Below, one piece after another: positions 43,406 to 47,172 of a stretch of DNA of 47,172 nucleotides. Every line of letters begins with the position of its first letter. The stretch's first letter is position 1. The translations under genes were made by a program, and so were the position numbers. Location: contig CBDDLJ010000018.1 of NCBI GenBank assembly GCA_965230635.1, forward strand, positions 1 to 47,172. Reading direction: 5' to 3'. This stretch comes from CBDDLJ01 sp965230635 (lineage in GTDB: Bacteria > Pseudomonadota > Gammaproteobacteria > UBA1113). Under the pieces are notes generated by a model, which saw only the letters and a program-made list of their open reading frames with translations, was not told the DNA's origin and did no database searches.

Positions 43406-43640
43406 CTCTAGAATAAGTGTCAATATAGGCGCGTCTGAACGATATATTTTTAATCGACTTTTGTGGCAAACTTGGCGTAAACAGGGTAATAATGGCAAGT
43501 TAGTATTGCATTGTTGTCTGGGTTATTCAGGATTGTTGATGAAGTGCTTGGATGCATTTACCTTGTAAGATCTGATATATTACAACAGGTTACTTCATAA
43601 TATTGTAGAAACTGACTCAGTCATTCCTTTTTTTTGTCTC

Positions 43641-43669
43641 TTGGATGTTTGTTTGATATACGCTATAAA
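43641..43669 (+). promoter_or_regulatory. Candidate promoter of the glutamine synthetase gene
   Basis: TTGGAT (43641-43646), 17-base spacer, TATAAA (43664-43669). A second possibility is TTGGAC with an 18-base spacer and TATTAT about 45 bases downstream. The 519-base gap 43294-43812 otherwise holds only the porin terminator. Confidence 0.4.
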
Positions 43670-43812
43670 AAATACGCCCATATTGGACAGCTTATATTCA
43701 CTGAACTATTATTTAAGCAGTGTTATTAATTTATGAGCGCAGTCGAGTTAATTAATACGGAATAAAGTTTGTTTAAAGACAAAAAAACAAGTAATTTTTA
43801 AGGAGAATAATT

Positions 43813-44877
43813 ATGAGTACCTCTGATATTTATGCTGCAGAGTATATTTGGCTTGACGGGGCAAGCCCAACCCAACACTTGCGATCAAAAACGAAAATAG
43901 TACACATTGAAGGCGATCCTACATTGGAACATTTTCCTAAGTGGGCTTATGATGGCTCATCAACAGAGCAATCAACTTCAGATGATTCTGACTGTAGTTT
44001 AGTCCCGGTATACTTTATAAAGCACCCATTAAGGGAACAATCTTTTATTGTTGTTGCTGAAGTTTATAACGGTAATGGGGAAGCACATGAAACTAATCAG
44101 CGTATTATCCTTAGGGAATTGCTAGACAAATATCAAGATGAATTTGATGCCTTTATTGGATTTGAGCAAGAATATACTTTTTTTAATGGACGTTCACCGC
44201 TAGGTTGGCCTAGAGATGGATTTCCAGCGCCACAAGGTCCTTTCTATTGCGGTGTTGGTACAGGAAAAGTATTTGGGCGCGATATTGTCGATCAACATAC
44301 ACTTGCTTGCATGGATATAGGGATCGCAATTTTTGGTGTAAATGCTGAAGTGATGCCTGGTCAGTGGGAATTCCAAGTAGGTTATCGGGGTGTGCCTGGT
44401 GAAAAAGCTGATCCATTGACTATTTGTGACCATCTTTGGATAGCAAGGTATTTAATTCAGCTTATTGCAGAAAAATACAATGTTTCTGTATCGTTTGACA
44501 ATAAACCGATTAAGGGCGATTGGAATGGTGCGGGGCTGCATACCAATTTTTCAACGAAACAAATGCGTGATACAAAAGATGGTAATGGTATGAAGGTAAT
44601 TAACGATGTGATAGAAAATAGTTTGTTACCTCATCATGCGGAAGATGTTAGATTCTATGGCGCTAATCTGGAGCTTAGACTAACAGGTCAACATGAAACA
44701 GAAAGTATTGATAACTTTACTTTTGGTGTTTCAAATAGAGGGGCCTCTGTGCGTATTCCTCTAGGTACGGCACAAAATGGTGGAGGATATTTCGAAGATA
44801 GAAGACCTGGTGCTAATGCCGATCCTTACGTTGTTGCTTATCGTTTGATGAAAGCGGTTGTTGAGCGAAGCAAGTAA
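43813..44877 (+). CDS. glnII: Type II (eukaryotic-type) glutamine synthetase
   Basis: A 354-aa cytosolic enzyme that makes glutamine from glutamate, ammonia and ATP. Length and sequence are those of GSII, not of the 470-aa GlnA: AEYIWLDG near the start, PKWAYDGSSTEQ (about 42-53), EQEYTFF (about 119-125), NAEVMPGQWEFQVG (about 177-190), GDWNGAGLHTNFST (about 236-249) and NRGASVRIPL. GSII lacks the adenylylation Tyr site, so GlnE control is not expected. AAGGAG lies eight bases before the ATG. The amtB-porin-GSII neighbourhood suggests an ammonium assimilation group. Confidence 0.95.
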   Translation: MSTSDIYAAEYIWLDGASPTQHLRSKTKIVHIEGDPTLEHFPKWAYDGSSTEQSTSDDSDCSLVPVYFIKHPLREQSFIVVAEVYNGNGEAHETNQRIILRELLDKYQDEFDAFIGFEQEYTFFNGRSPLGWPRDGFPAPQGPFYCGVGTGKVFGRDIVDQHTLACMDIGIAIFGVNAEVMPGQWEFQVGYRGVPGEKADPLTICDHLWIARYLIQLIAEKYNVSVSFDNKPIKGDWNGAGLHTNFSTKQMRDTKDGNGMKVINDVIENSLLPHHAEDVRFYGANLELRLTGQHETESIDNFTFGVSNRGASVRIPLGTAQNGGGYFEDRRPGANADPYVVAYRLMKAVVERSK

Positions 44878-44894
44878 TACGTTAACTGCGTGTT

Positions 44895-44931
44895 AAAACT
44901 GGCAGTCGGTAATCACCTGCCAGTTTTATTT
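44895..44931. terminator. Bidirectional terminator between glnII and the AAA kinase gene
   Basis: Perfect 11-base stem AAAACTGGCAG / CTGCCAGTTTT with an 11-base loop, followed by ATTTTT. It lies between convergent genes and can end transcripts from both. Confidence 0.88.
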
Positions 44932-44941
44932 TTAGCTATTT

Positions 44942-46528
44942 TCAGGCTATTTCTAGGTATATAGCAAAGAGCTTTTCTTTTAAGTATTCTTCATCTTTTC
45001 CCATATCAATGACAGTAGTCAATGCTTTTTCTTCTTCAGTCAACGGCTCTTGTTTTGCCTTTAACGCTTTTAATATGTCTAAACGTGCTTCAGAGACAGT
45101 GTCTGCTTTTTTCTGTCTTTGTATTAGCCACTTTGTTATTAATTCCTCATGAACATCAACATGCAGTATTTGGAAAGGTATATTTAATACTTTTGCTAAG
45201 TAGGCAAATGAAGCTCGTTGTTTTTGTTGAGTGAAAGTAGCATCGACAATAACGCTATACCCCGCGCTTATTACGGTTTTTGCTAAATTTAACATGTGTT
45301 GATAAACCTTTTCAGTCATCTCCGGACTATAGATACCTTTGAAAAGTGCGGAATGATTTTGTGCGGTTAATTCGATGCCTGCTAATCGCTTGCGTTCCAC
45401 ATCTGAACTGATTCGAATTACGCCGTGTTGATAGCAGATGGCTTTAGCGAGTGTTGTTTTCCCAGAAGCTGTTAAGCCATGAGTAATGAATAGGGTCGGT
45501 GTATTTGTTTGTTGATATTGGTTAGCTAAGTAAATGTTATTTTGATATTGTTGCCATAACACTTTTTTCGATAGTTCTTTTTCTTCTTGCATATATCCAA
45601 ACATAGCAACTTTTGCACGCACCATTGCCCGATAAGCTTTATAATAATTAAGGATGGCCATACCTTGATAATCGCCAGTCGTTACCATATAGTCTGCGAC
45701 TAACTGATTGGCAAGTTTTATTTGTTGTTTATCTTCTAAATCCATTGCTAAGAAACCTAAATCAGCCATGGTATCTGTCCAACGTAAGCTTTCGCTAAAT
45801 TCAAGACAATCAAAGATGGTGGGTTTTTCGTTGATCAGTACAATATTACCTAGATGAACATCACCGTGACATTCACGAATGAAACCATTATCTTTACGTT
45901 GTTGGAAGATAAGTTGCAAGCGTTGATGTTCTAAGTCAGCCCATTTCGCGAGCTGCTGTAAAATTTTTGTTTCGTGTTTATTTTGCAAAAGTGTTGTAAG
46001 CTGCTCAAAGTTTTGCACAACAGGTTCGTGTATTTGTTGAAATGTGCCGTAGGGATTATCGGTTAAACTCTTAGCGGCAACGGCGTGTAAATTGGCAAGT
46101 ATGGTTGCTGTTTGAGAAATCAGTGTGTTGTTTAATTGATTATTTTTCAAGAGAGCCGTAAAGATAGCTTGCTGTGGAAATTCATGCATTTGAATAGCAT
46201 ATTCAATGACCGGCCCATTGCCATTGAGTTGCGGCTTGTCGATGGTGCCAGTTATTTTTATTACATCCAGGTAGATATCATTCGCAATTCTTTTATTAAG
46301 ACGAATTTCTTCTTGGCAATGAAATAAGCGCTTTTCTAAGGAAGAAAAATCTAAAAATTCTAGGTTGAGTGGCTTTTTAATTTTGTAAGCATACTTACCA
46401 GTTAATATGACATAAGAAATGTGAGTTTGTATGACAGTAAAATTTTCAACTGGATGATGATACAGTGCATGGTTTTTCAATGCATTAATTAATGTATCTA
46501 GGGATGTTGTTGGGTTATTATTGATCAT
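44942..46528 (-). CDS. Fused APH-like/AAA-type P-loop kinase
   Basis: A 528-aa soluble protein in two parts. Residues about 1-330 resemble the aminoglycoside phosphotransferase fold, with RECHGDVHLGNIV (catalytic loop, about 217-229) and IFDCLEFSESLRWTDTMADL (metal-binding Asp). Residues about 345-528 form a P-loop kinase with Walker A GLTASGKTT and VIVDATFT. This fusion (COG2187 plus COG0645) is widespread and uncharacterised. No antibiotic-resistance role should be assumed. Confidence 0.88.
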   Translation of the reverse strand: MINNNPTTSLDTLINALKNHALYHHPVENFTVIQTHISYVILTGKYAYKIKKPLNLEFLDFSSLEKRLFHCQEEIRLNKRIANDIYLDVIKITGTIDKPQLNGNGPVIEYAIQMHEFPQQAIFTALLKNNQLNNTLISQTATILANLHAVAAKSLTDNPYGTFQQIHEPVVQNFEQLTTLLQNKHETKILQQLAKWADLEHQRLQLIFQQRKDNGFIRECHGDVHLGNIVLINEKPTIFDCLEFSESLRWTDTMADLGFLAMDLEDKQQIKLANQLVADYMVTTGDYQGMAILNYYKAYRAMVRAKVAMFGYMQEEKELSKKVLWQQYQNNIYLANQYQQTNTPTLFITHGLTASGKTTLAKAICYQHGVIRISSDVERKRLAGIELTAQNHSALFKGIYSPEMTEKVYQHMLNLAKTVISAGYSVIVDATFTQQKQRASFAYLAKVLNIPFQILHVDVHEELITKWLIQRQKKADTVSEARLDILKALKAKQEPLTEEEKALTTVIDMGKDEEYLKEKLFAIYLEIA

Positions 46529-46570
46529 CTATAGGTTGTCAAAAAATTTTACACATTCTTTCATACGACA

Positions 46571-46598
46571 TTGAAGCGTATCTGTTTGACAATATAAA
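46571..46598 (+). promoter_or_regulatory. Candidate promoter of the tRNA-tuf operon
   Basis: TTGAAG (46571-46576), 16-base spacer and TATAAA (46593-46598), 31 bases before tRNA-Tyr. A TTGACA at 46586-46591 offers an alternative with a weaker -10 (GAGAAT). Confidence 0.45.
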
Positions 46599-46629
46599 CT
46601 AATTCAAGGAGAATATCGAGTCCGGTTTT

Positions 46630-46714
<85 letters not shown>

Positions 46715-46815
46715 GATATGCAGGCCTGTGTATAAATCTGCCAGGCAGTAATGTTTTTGTTGTAATTTTTTAAGGGTGCCAGAAAAATACCCAAAAGAAA
46801 TAACGAAAGGTGTGT

Positions 46816-46890
46816 GCGGGTGTAGTTCAATGGTAGAACTTCAGCCTTCCAAGCTGATAGTGTGGGTTCGATTCCCATCACCCCGCTCCA
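46816..46890 (+). tRNA. tRNA-Gly (anticodon TCC), extra base in acceptor stem
   Basis: Begins GCGGGTG and ends ...CACCCCGCTCCA; anticodon loop CTTCCAA; T-arm GTGGGTTCGATTCCCAT. The 3' acceptor strand reads CACCCCGC, eight bases where seven (CACCCGC) would pair with GCGGGTG, so one C must bulge. CCA is encoded. Confidence 0.93.
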
Positions 46891-46946
46891 GTAAACTTTT
46901 GGTTGCATTTCGGGTATTTGCTGATATGGTTGGCTATGTTAAATTT

Positions 46947-47021
<75 letters not shown>

Positions 47022-47066
47022 GGTGGGATTGAGCGGTAGAGATAGGTTGGTTTGGAGAATTAACAA

Positions 47067-47172
47067 ATGTCGAAAGAGAAATTTGAGCGGACGAAAGCAC
47101 ACGTTAATGTTGGAACGATTGGTCACGTTGATCACGGTAAGACGACGTTAACGGCGGCATTGACGCAAGCAC
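47067..47172 (+). CDS. tuf: Elongation factor Tu, 5' end only
   Basis: The window ends after 35 codons. These read SKEKFERTKAHVNVGTIGHV and then DHGKTTLTAALTQA, the EF-Tu N-terminus with the P-loop GHVDHGKT. GGAG lies before the ATG. The tRNA-Tyr-Gly-Thr-tuf order is the classical tufB operon, so secE-nusG-rplK may follow. Confidence 0.98.
   Translation, partial: MSKEKFERTKAHVNVGTIGHVDHGKTTLTAALTQA

Noticed and set aside
43450..43480. Sigma-54 promoter upstream of glutamine synthetase (TGGCAAACTTGGCG)
   Set aside because: The distance between the GG and GC doublets is eight bases rather than the required ten.
44942..46528. Aminoglycoside resistance gene
   Set aside because: Only the phosphotransferase fold is shared; the fusion to a P-loop kinase marks a widespread uncharacterised family not tied to resistance.

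Overview
This window is an AT-rich chromosomal segment of a gammaproteobacterium. The gene content (ankyrin-repeat protein, coiled-coil protein of effector type, eukaryotic-type glutamine synthetase, hemA-prfA-prmC, tRNA-Tyr/Gly/Thr-tuf) fits Legionellales or a related host-associated lineage. That placement is inferred from gene content and style, not from a database search.

Layout. 0.1-5.5 kb: amino-acid permease, small DUF3429-type membrane protein, and the purE-purK-MFS operon. 5.8-12 kb: ankyrin protein, acetolactate synthase-like plus aldehyde dehydrogenase pair, and a 474-aa coiled-coil protein of unknown function. 12.3-16.1 kb: aroQ-accB-accC-GST operon and a PTPS-family enzyme with an ExxHGH motif. 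16.2-22.7 kb: an accessory island. 22.9-39.8 kb: mostly housekeeping genes (dksA-like, MidA-type methyltransferase, pteridine reductase, parB, fumC, coaD, ferredoxin, ggt, mutM, prs, tRNA-Gln, lolB, hemA, prfA, prmC) with MITE-like repeats and a secreted cysteine-rich protein. 39.8-40.8 kb: IS remnants. 40.9-44.9 kb: a nitrogen-related group (amtB, TorF-type porin, GSII glutamine synthetase). 45-47.2 kb: a fused APH-like/AAA kinase, three tRNAs and the 5' end of tuf.

The most interesting region is 16179-22653. Two decayed ISAs1-type elements in the same orientation bracket an intact three-gene cassette: a 67-aa peptide with a microviridin-like leader motif (PFGCNFL) and a symmetrical TxTxT / DxDxD tail, an ATP-grasp ligase with an ECNPSGQW motif, and a 429-aa glycine-zipper protein. 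I read this as a candidate graspetide (omega-ester RiPP) locus. The outer flanks of the two IS copies match at 9 of 10 bases while the inner flanks do not, which suggests that the whole unit moved as a composite transposon. One IS copy is split by a 2.26-kb group II intron whose boundaries can be placed exactly because removing it restores the transposase reading frame. The other contains a 187-bp near-perfect palindrome.

Three copies of a separate hairpin-forming MITE-like element (164, 164 and 114 bp) lie between genes. One supplies the stop codon of the PTPS gene. In the two full-length copies the terminal arms differ in sequence between copies but match within each copy.
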